Of a DNA stretch of 41,395 bases, positions 33,501-41,395 are shown in pieces (the stretch's first letter is position 1; each line of letters begins with the position of its first letter). The notes under the pieces were generated by a model that had not been told where the DNA came from, did not search any database, and saw nothing but the letters and a program-made list of their open reading frames with translations. Both the position numbers and the translations under genes were made by a program. The DNA lies in NCBI GenBank assembly GCA_964634255.1, contig CAZWJC010000023.1, positions 1-41,395 of the forward strand, read 5' to 3'. The DNA is from MWDV01 sp964634255 (lineage in GTDB: Bacteria > Verrucomicrobiota > Verrucomicrobiia > Limisphaerales > MWDV01).

Positions 33501-34165
33501 CCGCGGAAGGTGTCCCAGACGCCCGTGATGTTGACGTCCACGCCGCTCGTTCCGCCACCTTGCCCGGTGTTGCGGAGATGCCACTGGTTGGGGAACAACG
33601 GATCGTTGGGGACGAATCGTTTGGCCTGTTGCTTGGCCAATTGCGGTTCGGCAGACAGGACACCGGGTTCGGCGCGCAGGCGTTCAGCCAGGAGCAGAGC
33701 GCCGCCGGTTTCGGTTGCCTCAAGGAAATGATAGCCCCGTAAATCCGTCACTGGTCCTCGCCAGCGAGCGCCAGCCGTTGTGGCCAACGCTTCTGCATCG
33801 GTGCCGGGCGCTACCTGCACCAGAACCTCCTTGGTCAGGACGCGTCTGGAATAGGTATCGCGGCGCGCACCCTTCTCGTAGAGCACCAGTTCAACCTCCT
33901 GGCCGCTCGCCCGACTCAGGGTTATGGCGTGCTGGCGTGTAGCTTCGGCATTGGCTTGAGTGGGGATGGCGTGGGAGCGCTGAAGACGGGGTGCTTTGAC
34001 CCATACCTCGTTGGTGGCCACCTCGAACTGGCGGGGGAAACCGCGATCGCGAATCTCGAGTTCACCCGAGACAACTCCTGTGGTTGCGGCGAGCGTCGTA
34101 GAGGTGGGTGCTGCCATCAGGGCGAAGCACAAGCTGAGCAGGCTAACGATGATTGTTTTACGCAT
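30554..34165 (-). CDS. Secreted kexin-like subtilase with P-domain, PKD and RCC1-like repeats
   Basis: The 1203-residue product has a signal peptide (1-26), a propeptide-like region to about 185, and an S8 protease domain. The catalytic set is Asp231 (Ile-Ile-Asp-Asp-Gly), His269 (Tyr-His-Gly-Thr-Ser), Asn370 and Ser458 (Gly-Gly-Thr-Ser-Ser-Ala-Thr-Pro). A proprotein-convertase P-domain follows at about 555-655, as in kexin. Then come a BACON-like beta domain (658-765), a PKD domain (770-838, Trp-Glu-Phe-Gly-Asp-Gly), seven RCC1-like repeats (869-1128) and a C-terminal module ending Phe-Tyr-His-Val. It is probably exported and surface attached or released. It is divergent from the giant beta-strand-repeat gene, with a 316-bp shared control region. 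Confidence 0.92.
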   Translation of the reverse strand: MRKTIIVSLLSLCFALMAAPTSTTLAATTGVVSGELEIRDRGFPRQFEVATNEVWVKAPRLQRSHAIPTQANAEATRQHAITLSRASGQEVELVLYEKGARRDTYSRRVLTKEVLVQVAPGTDAEALATTAGARWRGPVTDLRGYHFLEATETGGALLLAERLRAEPGVLSAEPQLAKQQAKRFVPNDPLFPNQWHLRNTGQGGGTSGVDVNITGVWDTFRGKGMVIGIIDDGLQTTHPDLAPAVNTTIDWDFNDNDGDPSPNILWDYHGTSCAGVAAARGNNSLGVSGAAPEATLAGLRLISEPSTDAMESSAMKHTNDVIYLKSNSWGPSDWGDILEGPGSLTLAALAQAASSGRNGLGTIITWAGGNGLENNDNANYDGYANSIYTIAIGALSDRGTQATYSEPGACLVVTAPSSSDFRQGITTVDLMGDDGYNYSGAFGELSDGDYTQDFGGTSSATPLATGVIALMLEANPRLGWRDVQEILIRTATLVSPTDSDWAVNGAGLHFNHKFGAGLINASAAVALAQNWTNLDPQSTVSASQSALSLAIPDNNSTGVSRDFVFTAADLRIEHVTVTVNIAHTSRGDLEITLISPSGKQSRLAERHEDSGDNYPDWKFMTVHHWGESLPGTWTVKVADRRGGNTGRLNSVQLDFYGVRQAAIEVSPDTNLASAGQIGGPFSPASAVFTVANSGATSLEWQVSRTQPWIALSSAGGTLAGNASTAVSVSLNPNANALLPGVYTDTILFTNLTSGLGSTTRQVSLVVTSSVVADFNAVPLQGMLPLAVRFTNLSLGATNYLWEFGDGNTSKLPNPTNRYADAGTYSVRLTAFGSGWSNTAVRANYIVVTNPPLPVIASGNDAFGQKMVPREVTNIIAVAAGGWHTLSLKSNGTILTWGNNWDGQCSVPTTLPDLVAVAAGGYHSLAVRANGSVIGWGNNFYGQTNVPPGLPPILAIAAGDWHSLALAEDGRVFAWGDNSGGQCAVPANLSSVMAIAANGNHSLALKRDGTVVAWGQNTDAQGNWVGQSVVPAGLMNIATIAAGDYHSLALKADGTVIGWGDNSRGQAQPPAGLTGVAGLAAGGLHSLALGRDGTVTAWGDNWNGQCDVAPDLPATAIAAGGYHSLVLLEGGPRLGRLFRPGKRGNAFGVVLQSRTRGRYALEYRDSWSQTGWTALPAVNGNGALLLLTDPNPNAAQRFYHVREF
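30780..31560 (-). repeat. Seven RCC1-like repeats within the protease gene
   Basis: Units of roughly 35-45 residues repeat with the core Ala-Ala-Gly-x-x-His-Ser-Leu-Ala-Leu, then Asp-Gly-Thr-Val and Trp-Gly-Asp-Asn...Gly-Gln. Six are full and the seventh is truncated. They predict a beta-propeller. The DNA copies are diverged, so the repeat is ancient at protein level, not a recent tandem DNA duplication. Confidence 0.85.
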
Positions 34166-34481
34166 GGCGATTATTCCCCGTGGGGGTTACCCCCCAAGCG
34201 CGACCATCTAACTTTCTCTGTTTGCCTCAAGCAAGGTTTTTTCTGTGAGGGGGGGGGGTGACGAGATGTCCCGGAGAGGAACCTCCGCCGCCATATCTCC
34301 GATCATGACCAGAACTGGCCATCGCCGGGGAAGCAACGCGGTTGGTAAAGTCCGGGCGTCCATCACGAATTGCCTTTGATATGTGCGCGCGGCATTTGCC
34401 TCTGAATGCGCTCTCTGGGCGACGGTTTCGCCTCGGGTTGCGGCGTTCGACTGGATGAAGACTCACTCCCCCCCACAAACC
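34166..34481. promoter_or_regulatory. Divergent control region with G10 tract and hairpin
   Basis: These 316 bp separate the start codons of the protease (reverse) and the beta-strand-repeat protein (forward). They contain a G5/C5 inverted repeat with a 3-base loop (34182-34194), just upstream of the protease ribosome-binding region. A run of ten G lies at 34249-34258. A run of seven C (34468-34474) lies where the forward gene would need a Shine-Dalgarno, so that gene has no visible one. Both promoters must lie here, but I cannot place -35/-10 boxes with confidence. Confidence 0.45.
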
Positions 34482-37400
34482 ATGAAGAAACTGAGTTCAC
34501 GAACATTCATCTCGCTCACCTGCGTGCTGGCGCTGCTTACCGGTGTTGCGGGTGTTACCGCCGCCCCACGGACTTGGACGGGCTCTGGCACCGATAATAA
34601 CTGGGATACGGCGGCGAATTGGGACACGGGTGCACCGCTAAACGGTGACAGCTTGCTGTTTACTGGAGCCACGCGCCTGAGCAACACCAACAATCTTACA
34701 AATCTGTCGCTCAACGGGCTGGCGTTTACTGCCAGTGGCTTTGTGCTTGGCGGCAGTGGCTTCACGAATGTGGGCGGGGTGATGGACACGGTGGGGAACA
34801 ACACCAACGCCTGCATCATCAACCTCGGGGCGATACAGTCCATCACCAATGCCGCGGCCGCTTCGACGCTCCTCTTCGGTGGTAACATCACAAATAATGG
34901 GTACGCGTTGACCATCGGCGGCGACGGAGAGGTCTGGCTGAGCGGCATCGTGGGCGGCGCCAGCGAGTACAGCTTGGCCGGGGGCGGATTGACGATGAAT
35001 GGCAACGGCGTATTGCGCCTGGCGGGAGCGAACCGGTTCACCGGTCCGGTCACTGTCAACTCCGGCATTCTCCGCATGGCCAACGCGGCGGCCATCCCCA
35101 GCGGTGCGGGCCGGGGAGACCTTACCCTGAATGGCGGCACGCTCGATCTGAACGGCATCAGCCCGACGATCAACGGGCTCTACGGTTCCGGCATAATCGA
35201 CAACGTTACGGGCACCGGGACGTACACGCTGACGATCGGCAACAATGCTACCAATTCCGCTGGGACATTCTCGGGCGGCATCGGCAACACCAGCGGCTCC
35301 GTTGCGATCAACAAGGTCAACACGAATACGTTCACCTTCACGGGATCAGGCAACCATAGCGGGCCGACCACGGTTGGCGCGGGGACGTGGGTCATGGGAG
35401 CCAGCGCCAGCATGAGCACCACGCCGACCATCACGGTCTCTCCAGGCGCGCTCTTGGATGTCACCGCTCAGGCGGGAGGTTTCCCCGTCTATTCTGGGCA
35501 GCGGTTGGTCGCGGGCACCGCGAATGGGGGCATCAATGACGTGCTCGGCGCCCTGTCGTTGTCGGGCGGGCGGATCACGGTTTACAGGCCCGCCGGGGTC
35601 GGAACCTTGACACTTAGCGACGGGCTTACGCTCGGTGGAGGGACGCTGCATTTTGATCTCAGCAATGCCACGACGGTGGGTGGCGGTGTGAACGACCTGG
35701 TCGCTATCAACGGCGCACTCAGCCTGAGCGGTCCGACGACCGTCGAACTGAATCCTTCGGTGGGTGCGTTGGCAGTGGGCACCTACACGCTGATCAGCAA
35801 CGCCACGACGACCGTGAACGGTTCCGTCGCGAACCTGACGGCGTCCGTTCCGCGCGGGATCACAGCGACGTTTAACACCACCACGACGCCGGGCAGTCTG
35901 CTCGTTGGCATCAGTGGGGCCGCGATTCCGGCGTCGCTGATTTGGAACGGCACCAGCGGCGCGGATTGGGACGTGCTGACCACGCAGAACTGGCTCAAGG
36001 GTGCGACGGCTGACTACTTCTACAACCTCGACAACGTCATCTTCAACGACGCCGGTGGCGCAACCGTGAACCTCCCGATCGCGGTGTCGCCCGGCACCAC
36101 GGCCTTTGCCAACGACACGGTCGCCTACGCGCTGGGCGGGGCCGGGGCGATCTCGGGCAACGGCTCGCTGGTGTTGAACGGCGCCAGCACGGTCACGCTC
36201 AATACGCCGAACAACTACACCGGCGACACGATCGTCAACCGCGGCACGCTCATTCTGGGCAATTACCTGACCGGCACCTTCGTCAACAACATCCCGGTAT
36301 ACAACGGCGTGACGCCTGCCAACCTCGTCCTCGGCGCGGGCGGCGCCTTCATTGCCAACCAGGCCAACACTGCCAACGGCATCACCTTCGGCACACTCCG
36401 CGTGAAATCGGGCGGCTCGTCGCTCGCCATGCGAAACCGGCAGTCCAACCAAGGCATCCTGTACTACCAGTTCAACGACTTCGCCCGGGAAGTTGGCGGG
36501 AGCATTGACTTTTCCCACATTATGTCCCGATCCGGCGCGGCCAACCGCGTGGGCCTCTTCTTCACGAACACGACCACGGTCAATGGGATCATGGGCGGCT
36601 GGGCCACGTTTGAAAAATCCGACTGGGTGGTGCCGGCCAACACGGGCACGCCGGGCACCGCTGCTTACGCTGCGGCAGCCTACCAAACCGGCACCGATCC
36701 CGCGGCGTGGAGTGCCACGCACAATCTCAACCCACCTTCGGGTGCGTCGGTCACAGTAAACAATAACGTTGTGGTCAACTCTCTGAAGGTGACGAATGCA
36801 ACGGTCACAATTAACGCCGGTCAGAGCCTGACGTTGTCTTCTGGCGGCATCCTGCTCCCGGCCACCGCCACGGGCTCGAGCACGATCACGGGCGGCACGC
36901 TCCAAGGTGGGGCGAGTGCCGACCTGGTCGTCCACGCGAATCACGCCTCGCAAACGCTGACCATTGGCTCGACCATTGCCGACAACGGCGGCGCATGTGC
37001 GCTGACCAAGGCCGGACGCGGCACGCTCATTCTGGCTGGTAACAACACTTACACCGGGCCGACCTACATCAACGGTTTCACCTTGGACGGCGGTTCGGGC
37101 GGTGGGCCTGTGATCATTCCGGCTGGCACGCTGCAGGTTGGCAACGGCGGAACATCCGGCGATCTGGGCGCTTCGCCCGTCGTGACCAATTTCGGCACGC
37201 TGACCTTTTATCGGGCCGACGCGTTTACGCTCGGCACGGCGGTGCATGGTCCTGGCGCGTTGACCAAGCTGGGCGGTGGGGTGCTTACCCTGGCAGCCGA
37301 GAACACATTCTCCGGCGCGACCACCATCAGCGGCGGCACGCTCCAGGTCGGCAACGGCAGCACGGTCGGCAGCCTCGGCGCCACGCCAAGCATTGCGGAC

Positions 37401-40400
37401 AATGGCCTGCTCGTCTTCAACCGTTCGGACAGCGTCGTCTTCTCCGGACCGATCAGCGGCACCGGCGCGTTGATCCAGCAGGGGGGCGGTCAGTTGACTC
37501 TCAATGGCACGAATACCTACCAGGGCGCGACCACCATCAGCGCCGGCACGCTCACATTGGGTGCGGCGGCCTCTATCTCAAACAGCGTCTCCATTCTGGT
37601 CGCCAACGGCGCGACGCTGAACGTCGCGGCGGTTGGTAGCTTCACGCTCAACGGGGGAGCGGTCAATCAAGCGTTGACTGGCAGTGGCACGGTGATCGGT
37701 AGCGTGAGTGTCCCTGCCGGAACGCGCCTTTCTCCGGGCGCCGATGGAGTTGTGGGCACGCTGGCGTTTAATCACGGGTTGGGTTTGAGCGGCGGTTCAG
37801 TCAACTTTGACATTAGCAATGCGGCGAAGGACCTCATCACGGTTGGCGGTAACCTTGATCTCACTGCCGGCGCCATCCAGCTGAACGTGTCTGGCACATT
37901 GGCGAGCGGGACTTACAAGCTGATTCAATACGTGGGTGCGCTGAATGGTAATGTGGCGAACATCACCGTGGCGGGCTTTTCGCAGCCGGGACAGGTGGCC
38001 AGCTTGAGCAGCACCACGCCGGGTGAAATTGACCTTGTGGTGACTTCCTTCGCGGGCCAGAGCCTCTTCTGGCGAGGCGACGGCGCGAACAACTTCTGGG
38101 ATGTAGGTATTTCTGCCAACTGGACCAACGCCGCCGGCGCAGCGGTGACTTTTGGGAACTTTGACACGGTGACGTTCGACGACACCTCGGCCAACGGCAC
38201 CGTGAACTTGCAGGGCACGCTCACGCCAGGGGTGGCCACGGTGAATTCCGTTGCCAACAACTACACCTTCCAAGGCAGTGGCGTGATCGGCGGCGGTCTG
38301 TTGGTGAAGAACAGCTCCAGCACTCTGACCATCCTGACGACCAACAGCTCCAGCGGGCCCACGATGGTGAACGGCGGTACGCTGCAACTGGGTAACGGCA
38401 TGGCTGCCGGGGTGCTCGGTTCGGGCAGCGTCAGCAACAACGCCGCGATTGTGTTCAATGAGCCCGGCGATCAGACCATTGCAAACGCTTTCTTCGGCAA
38501 CGGCAGCATTACCCAGCAGGGCACAGGCGAACTCATGCTCACGGCCGATAGCTCCTTCAGCGGCGCGTTGAATATCAACAGCGGCACGGTCCGCGTGGGC
38601 GGCGGCGGGACCTCGGGCACGCTGGGCACTGGCCCGGTCACGAACAATACCAGCCTGACCTTCGATCGTTCAGGCGCGGTTGGCTTTGCCGGTGGCATTC
38701 ACGGCGGGGGCAGTGTGGTCAGCGCGGGTGTTGGCGTGCTCACCCTGGGTGGCGTGAACACCTACGCCGGCGATACCGTTGTTACCAATGGAACGCTCAG
38801 GCTCGGGGCTTCGCAGGCCATTCCGGATGGCCCGGGCGTAGGCAACATGGTTGTGAACGGCGGCGAATCCTCCGGCGGTTTCCTGGACCTCAACGGGTTC
38901 AATGAGACCATCAATGGCCTGGCTGGTGCGGTTGGGACGGTGCTCGCCGAATTGGTCAACAACGGCGGGTCTGGCACCAACACCTTGACACTTGGCAGCA
39001 ACGACGCCACCGCGACTTTCGCGGGTCGGATTCGCGATAACTCCGGCGCGGGCGGCAAAATTGCCCTGGTGAAGGTCGGCACAGGCACGCAAACCTTGGA
39101 CATCCGGAGCGGCCTCGGGAACACTTACAGCGGCGGTACAGTTATCAGCAACGGGGTCCTCGACCTGACCAGCCCGCCAGCAAGCGGGAGTACGGCGACG
39201 TTTCCGAATGCCAATGCAGTGGCGCTGGGGACAGGGCCTGTGACTTTCTATGGTGGCACGCTTTCCATGGTGGGATCGCTGGGCAAGAACAACGGCCCCA
39301 CCTTCTATCCGGGCATGGCTAACACCTTCATTGTCCCGACGAATGAGACTGGCACCGTGAACGCGCCCCAGCGGGGCGTTTGTGACTTCACGCTGATCGG
39401 CGGCGGCACGTTCAACTACAATTCGGCTTACGTGCGCAACGAGTTGGGCGGCAACTTGACGGCCTTCACCGGCACGATCGTGTTCAACGGCGCGGCCAAC
39501 GGTGGCAACATTGGTCTGAACAATGCCCTGGGCGTTCCGAACGCCAAGGTGGCCATGGGCCAGAACGTGGCGCTCTATTGCCGGGTTGCGGGCACGCCGA
39601 CCATTCCCTTCGGTGAGATTGGCGGCGGTGACGACTCAGTCTGGATCGAGTCCACGACCTCGGGCAATGGCGGCGGCGTCGCGGCGAACTTCGCGGTCGG
39701 CGGTCTCAATACCAGCACCAATTTCGACGGACGGATCATTGACAATGTTGGCATCATCAAGGTCGGCACCGGTACCTGGACGCTGAACAACGCCAATCTC
39801 ACCTACAGCGGCGTCACGACTGTCAGCAACGGTGTGCTGGCGTTAGGGGCCGGCGCCTCGCTACCCAACAGCACGACGATCTCGCTCAGCGCGCCAGGAG
39901 TGCTGGACGTTACGGCTGCGGGCAGTATCGGCATCGGAACCTCCGCTGCGCAGACTCTGCGGGGTGACGGCGCTGTGCGCGGGAGCGTAAATGTGGCCTC
40001 AGCGGGTACCATCGCTCCCGGCTTCTCCATCGGCACCCTAACCATCAGCAACGCGCTGACCATTGGGGGCGCGGTGCTTATGGAGATCAACCGCACGAAC
40101 ACGCCAACAGCGGACAAGCTGGCAGCCAACAGCATCACGATTAGTCCCGGTGCGACCCTCACGGTGTCGAACCTCGGCACGACGAATCTGGCAGCGGGTG
40201 ACATCTTTACGCTGTTCAGCAGACCGATTACAGGCGCGTTTACCATTACAAACTTGCCGGCTCTGCCGTGCGCTGGCCTGCAATGGACTAACAAGCTGGC
40301 CATCGACGGCACTCTGGCGGTCATCGGCTCGCCGTGCATCAGCACCACGCCCACGAACCTCACACTCGTTTACTCAGGCGACACGTTGGACCTTTCCTGG

Positions 40401-40565
40401 CCGGACAGTTACCTGGGCTGGGCGCTCCAGACCAACGCTGTGGATGTGGCGAACGCGGCCTTTTGGTTCCCGGTTGAGGGTTCAACAACGACCAACCGGG
40501 TGATTATCAACGTGGACGCGGCCCAGACCAACGTGTTCTATCGGATGAATTACTTCGCGCAATGA
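34482..40565 (+). CDS. Giant autotransporter-associated beta-strand-repeat surface protein
   Basis: The start is ATG 34482, which opens a clean signal peptide (Met-Lys-Lys-Leu...Val-Thr-Ala-Ala, cut near residue 28); an ATG at 34455 is in frame. The 2027-residue product is Gly/Thr/Asn/Ser/Val rich with many passenger-type beta-strand repeats, including Gly-Gly-Thr-Leu-Gln-Val-Gly-Asn-Gly and Asn-Thr-Tyr-x-Gly-x-Thr-x-Ile/Val. It is predicted to form a long right-handed beta-helix. Three large modules each begin with a Trp-x-Gly...Trp-Asp...Asn-Trp motif (near residues 31, 487 and 1195). There is no recognisable outer-membrane autotransporter barrel. Instead the last 75 residues form a Trp-rich beta module ending Phe-Tyr-Arg-Met. 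It is likely an adhesin or cell-surface matrix protein. Confidence 0.88.
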   Translation: MKKLSSRTFISLTCVLALLTGVAGVTAAPRTWTGSGTDNNWDTAANWDTGAPLNGDSLLFTGATRLSNTNNLTNLSLNGLAFTASGFVLGGSGFTNVGGVMDTVGNNTNACIINLGAIQSITNAAAASTLLFGGNITNNGYALTIGGDGEVWLSGIVGGASEYSLAGGGLTMNGNGVLRLAGANRFTGPVTVNSGILRMANAAAIPSGAGRGDLTLNGGTLDLNGISPTINGLYGSGIIDNVTGTGTYTLTIGNNATNSAGTFSGGIGNTSGSVAINKVNTNTFTFTGSGNHSGPTTVGAGTWVMGASASMSTTPTITVSPGALLDVTAQAGGFPVYSGQRLVAGTANGGINDVLGALSLSGGRITVYRPAGVGTLTLSDGLTLGGGTLHFDLSNATTVGGGVNDLVAINGALSLSGPTTVELNPSVGALAVGTYTLISNATTTVNGSVANLTASVPRGITATFNTTTTPGSLLVGISGAAIPASLIWNGTSGADWDVLTTQNWLKGATADYFYNLDNVIFNDAGGATVNLPIAVSPGTTAFANDTVAYALGGAGAISGNGSLVLNGASTVTLNTPNNYTGDTIVNRGTLILGNYLTGTFVNNIPVYNGVTPANLVLGAGGAFIANQANTANGITFGTLRVKSGGSSLAMRNRQSNQGILYYQFNDFAREVGGSIDFSHIMSRSGAANRVGLFFTNTTTVNGIMGGWATFEKSDWVVPANTGTPGTAAYAAAAYQTGTDPAAWSATHNLNPPSGASVTVNNNVVVNSLKVTNATVTINAGQSLTLSSGGILLPATATGSSTITGGTLQGGASADLVVHANHASQTLTIGSTIADNGGACALTKAGRGTLILAGNNTYTGPTYINGFTLDGGSGGGPVIIPAGTLQVGNGGTSGDLGASPVVTNFGTLTFYRADAFTLGTAVHGPGALTKLGGGVLTLAAENTFSGATTISGGTLQVGNGSTVGSLGATPSIADNGLLVFNRSDSVVFSGPISGTGALIQQGGGQLTLNGTNTYQGATTISAGTLTLGAAASISNSVSILVANGATLNVAAVGSFTLNGGAVNQALTGSGTVIGSVSVPAGTRLSPGADGVVGTLAFNHGLGLSGGSVNFDISNAAKDLITVGGNLDLTAGAIQLNVSGTLASGTYKLIQYVGALNGNVANITVAGFSQPGQVASLSSTTPGEIDLVVTSFAGQSLFWRGDGANNFWDVGISANWTNAAGAAVTFGNFDTVTFDDTSANGTVNLQGTLTPGVATVNSVANNYTFQGSGVIGGGLLVKNSSSTLTILTTNSSSGPTMVNGGTLQLGNGMAAGVLGSGSVSNNAAIVFNEPGDQTIANAFFGNGSITQQGTGELMLTADSSFSGALNINSGTVRVGGGGTSGTLGTGPVTNNTSLTFDRSGAVGFAGGIHGGGSVVSAGVGVLTLGGVNTYAGDTVVTNGTLRLGASQAIPDGPGVGNMVVNGGESSGGFLDLNGFNETINGLAGAVGTVLAELVNNGGSGTNTLTLGSNDATATFAGRIRDNSGAGGKIALVKVGTGTQTLDIRSGLGNTYSGGTVISNGVLDLTSPPASGSTATFPNANAVALGTGPVTFYGGTLSMVGSLGKNNGPTFYPGMANTFIVPTNETGTVNAPQRGVCDFTLIGGGTFNYNSAYVRNELGGNLTAFTGTIVFNGAANGGNIGLNNALGVPNAKVAMGQNVALYCRVAGTPTIPFGEIGGGDDSVWIESTTSGNGGGVAANFAVGGLNTSTNFDGRIIDNVGIIKVGTGTWTLNNANLTYSGVTTVSNGVLALGAGASLPNSTTISLSAPGVLDVTAAGSIGIGTSAAQTLRGDGAVRGSVNVASAGTIAPGFSIGTLTISNALTIGGAVLMEINRTNTPTADKLAANSITISPGATLTVSNLGTTNLAAGDIFTLFSRPITGAFTITNLPALPCAGLQWTNKLAIDGTLAVIGSPCISTTPTNLTLVYSGDTLDLSWPDSYLGWALQTNAVDVANAAFWFPVEGSTTTNRVIINVDAAQTNVFYRMNYFAQ
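34570..39900 (+). repeat. Internal module triplication and beta-helix repeat array
   Basis: Module starts near 34572, 35940 and 38065 share the Trp/Asp/Asn-Trp signature. Between them run copies of an approximately 50-60-residue strand-turn repeat, most alike at 37120-37560 and 38370-38780. There, Gly-Gly-Thr-Leu-Gln-Val/Leu-Gly-Asn-Gly recurs. DNA identity between copies is moderate, in keeping with old duplication plus recombination. Confidence 0.7.
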
Positions 40566-40587
40566 GGGATGGTTCTGGTTGTAGGTT

Positions 40588-40621
40588 GGCGGGCGACCGT
40601 TCGCGGATGCTCGCCTTTTCT
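40588..40621 (+). terminator. Rho-independent terminator with UUCG loop
   Basis: The outer stem is GGCGGGC/GCTCGCC (one G-U pair). It encloses an internal GA/AT mismatch and an inner CCG-TTCG-CGG hairpin, directly followed by TTTTCTT. It sits 22 bp after the stop of the beta-strand-repeat gene. A UUCG tetraloop and T tract make it convincing. Confidence 0.75.
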
Positions 40622-40719
40622 TCAATGGCCCCTCACGACATCCGGCTGGCGGTGCGACTGATGATCGTTTTGCTGATAGGCCTCGCCACGCCCCTGTCCA
40701 TCCACCAAATTCATCAGCC

Positions 40720-41395
40720 ATGAGTCTCAAGCGAATCCTTTTGTTGGCGATCGCATTGCCAACTGCGGCGTCTTTGGCTTTCACTCTCGCGGCATCCGAC
40801 ATAGCTGCCGAAGTCAAGTCGTCAGCCTCATCTCCGGCTTTTTGGCGCTGGGCCGGGCGCCCACCGATGGGCTGGAACAGTTGGGACTGCTTCGCCACAA
40901 CCGTCACCGAAGCACAGACGAAGGCCCAAGCCGACTACATGGCGGAGCACCTCAAATCGCACGGCTGGGAGTACATCGTGGTGGACATCCAGTGGTACGA
41001 ACCTAACGCCCAGAGCTTCGAGTATCGCAAGAACGCGGAATTGACCTTGGATGAGTTCGGGCGGCTGTGGCCGGCGACGAATCGGTTTCCGTCGTCGGCA
41101 AACGGTGTCGGCTTCAAGGCGCTTGCGGATTACGTGCACGGCAAGGGACTCAAGTTCGGCATCCATCTGATGCGCGGCATTCCGCGGCAGGCCGTGCGCG
41201 AGAACGCGCGCGTCAAAGTCACCGATTTCCACGCTCGCGATGTGGCGGACACGAACAGCATCTGCGAATGGAATCCCGACATGTTCGGCGTGGACATGGC
41301 CAAGCCGGGCGGGCAGGACTACTACAACTCCGTGTTCGAGCTGATTGCGTCGTGGGGCGTGGACTATGTGAAGGTGGACGATTTGAGCCGCCCGT
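40720..41395 (+). CDS. Alpha-galactosidase, GH27 family, 3' end beyond window
   Basis: The ATG at 40720 opens a signal peptide (residues 1-25), and 225 residues are visible before the window edge. Gly-Trp-Asn-Ser-Trp-Asp-Cys-Phe (51-58) is the GH27 signature after the Pro-Pro-Met. Tyr-Ile-Val-Val-Asp-Ile-Gln-Trp-Tyr (85-93) and Leu-Lys-Phe-Gly-Ile-His-Leu (144-150) are further barrel strands. Asp220 in Tyr-Val-Lys-Val-Asp-Asp is the likely nucleophile. The acid/base residue lies beyond the window. It should release terminal alpha-galactose, or a related alpha-linked sugar, from polysaccharides in the periplasm or outside. It is separated by a terminator from the preceding gene, so it has its own promoter. 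Confidence 0.92.
   Translation, partial: MSLKRILLLAIALPTAASLAFTLAASDIAAEVKSSASSPAFWRWAGRPPMGWNSWDCFATTVTEAQTKAQADYMAEHLKSHGWEYIVVDIQWYEPNAQSFEYRKNAELTLDEFGRLWPATNRFPSSANGVGFKALADYVHGKGLKFGIHLMRGIPRQAVRENARVKVTDFHARDVADTNSICEWNPDMFGVDMAKPGGQDYYNSVFELIASWGVDYVKVDDLSRP

Noticed and set aside
35346..37247. Long reverse-strand open frame (633 codons) opposite the beta-strand-repeat gene
   Set aside because: It is antisense to strongly supported repeat coding sequence. It is Arg/Gly/Ala/Val rich with no domain, as expected from GC-rich codon mirroring.

Overview
The window looks like a chromosomal piece of a GC-rich Verrucomicrobiota bacterium, probably from the Pedosphaera/Limisphaera side of the phylum. 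That is an inference from gene content: a DUF1549/DUF1553 protein, a ThuA-domain protein, a giant autotransporter-associated beta-strand repeat protein, a protease with RCC1-like repeats, and secreted proteins ending in a Tyr/Phe-Arg-rich C-terminal module. No rRNA is present to confirm it.

Region 1 (1-5348) is the right end of an integrated phage or phage-derived element. It holds virion-type genes, a DnaT-like/head-completion gene, a membrane protein with an internal lipobox, a small helix-turn-helix protein, and a convergent tyrosine recombinase. It ends at the 3' end of a tRNA-Thr(UGU) gene, the likely attachment site. The other end lies outside the window.

Region 2 (5349-8958) carries a PduS-type flavin/Fe-S electron-transfer protein and a PduT-type tandem-BMC shell protein, followed by a GlcF-type Fe-S oxidoreductase. 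No other microcompartment genes are visible, so this is the most intriguing metabolic unit here.

Region 3 (9060-14344) holds a secreted purple-acid-phosphatase-like enzyme, KDPG aldolase, a tail-anchored GNAT-like protein, and a reverse-strand group of gcvH, a small membrane protein, a glutaredoxin-like gene and lipA. The last group is coherent around protein lipoylation and the glycine cleavage system.

Region 4 (14571-19874) is a forward-strand run: thioredoxin, a DUF6132-like mini-protein, a DUF2892-like protein with a Cys-rich tail, an RND adaptor lipoprotein and an RND permease. A 66-bp palindromic element lies in frame inside the permease gene.

Region 5 (19891-30206), all reverse strand, runs from a REC-PAS-PAS-histidine kinase-REC protein through an ABC ATPase, an FtsX-type permease and a HlyD-type adaptor to a DUF1549/DUF1553 protein and an S1/P1-nuclease-ThuA fusion.

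Region 6 (30554-41395) is a surface/secretion region. A kexin-like protease with P-domain, PKD and RCC1-like repeats is divergent from a 2027-residue beta-strand-repeat protein, followed by a strong terminator and the start of a GH27 alpha-galactosidase that runs off the window.
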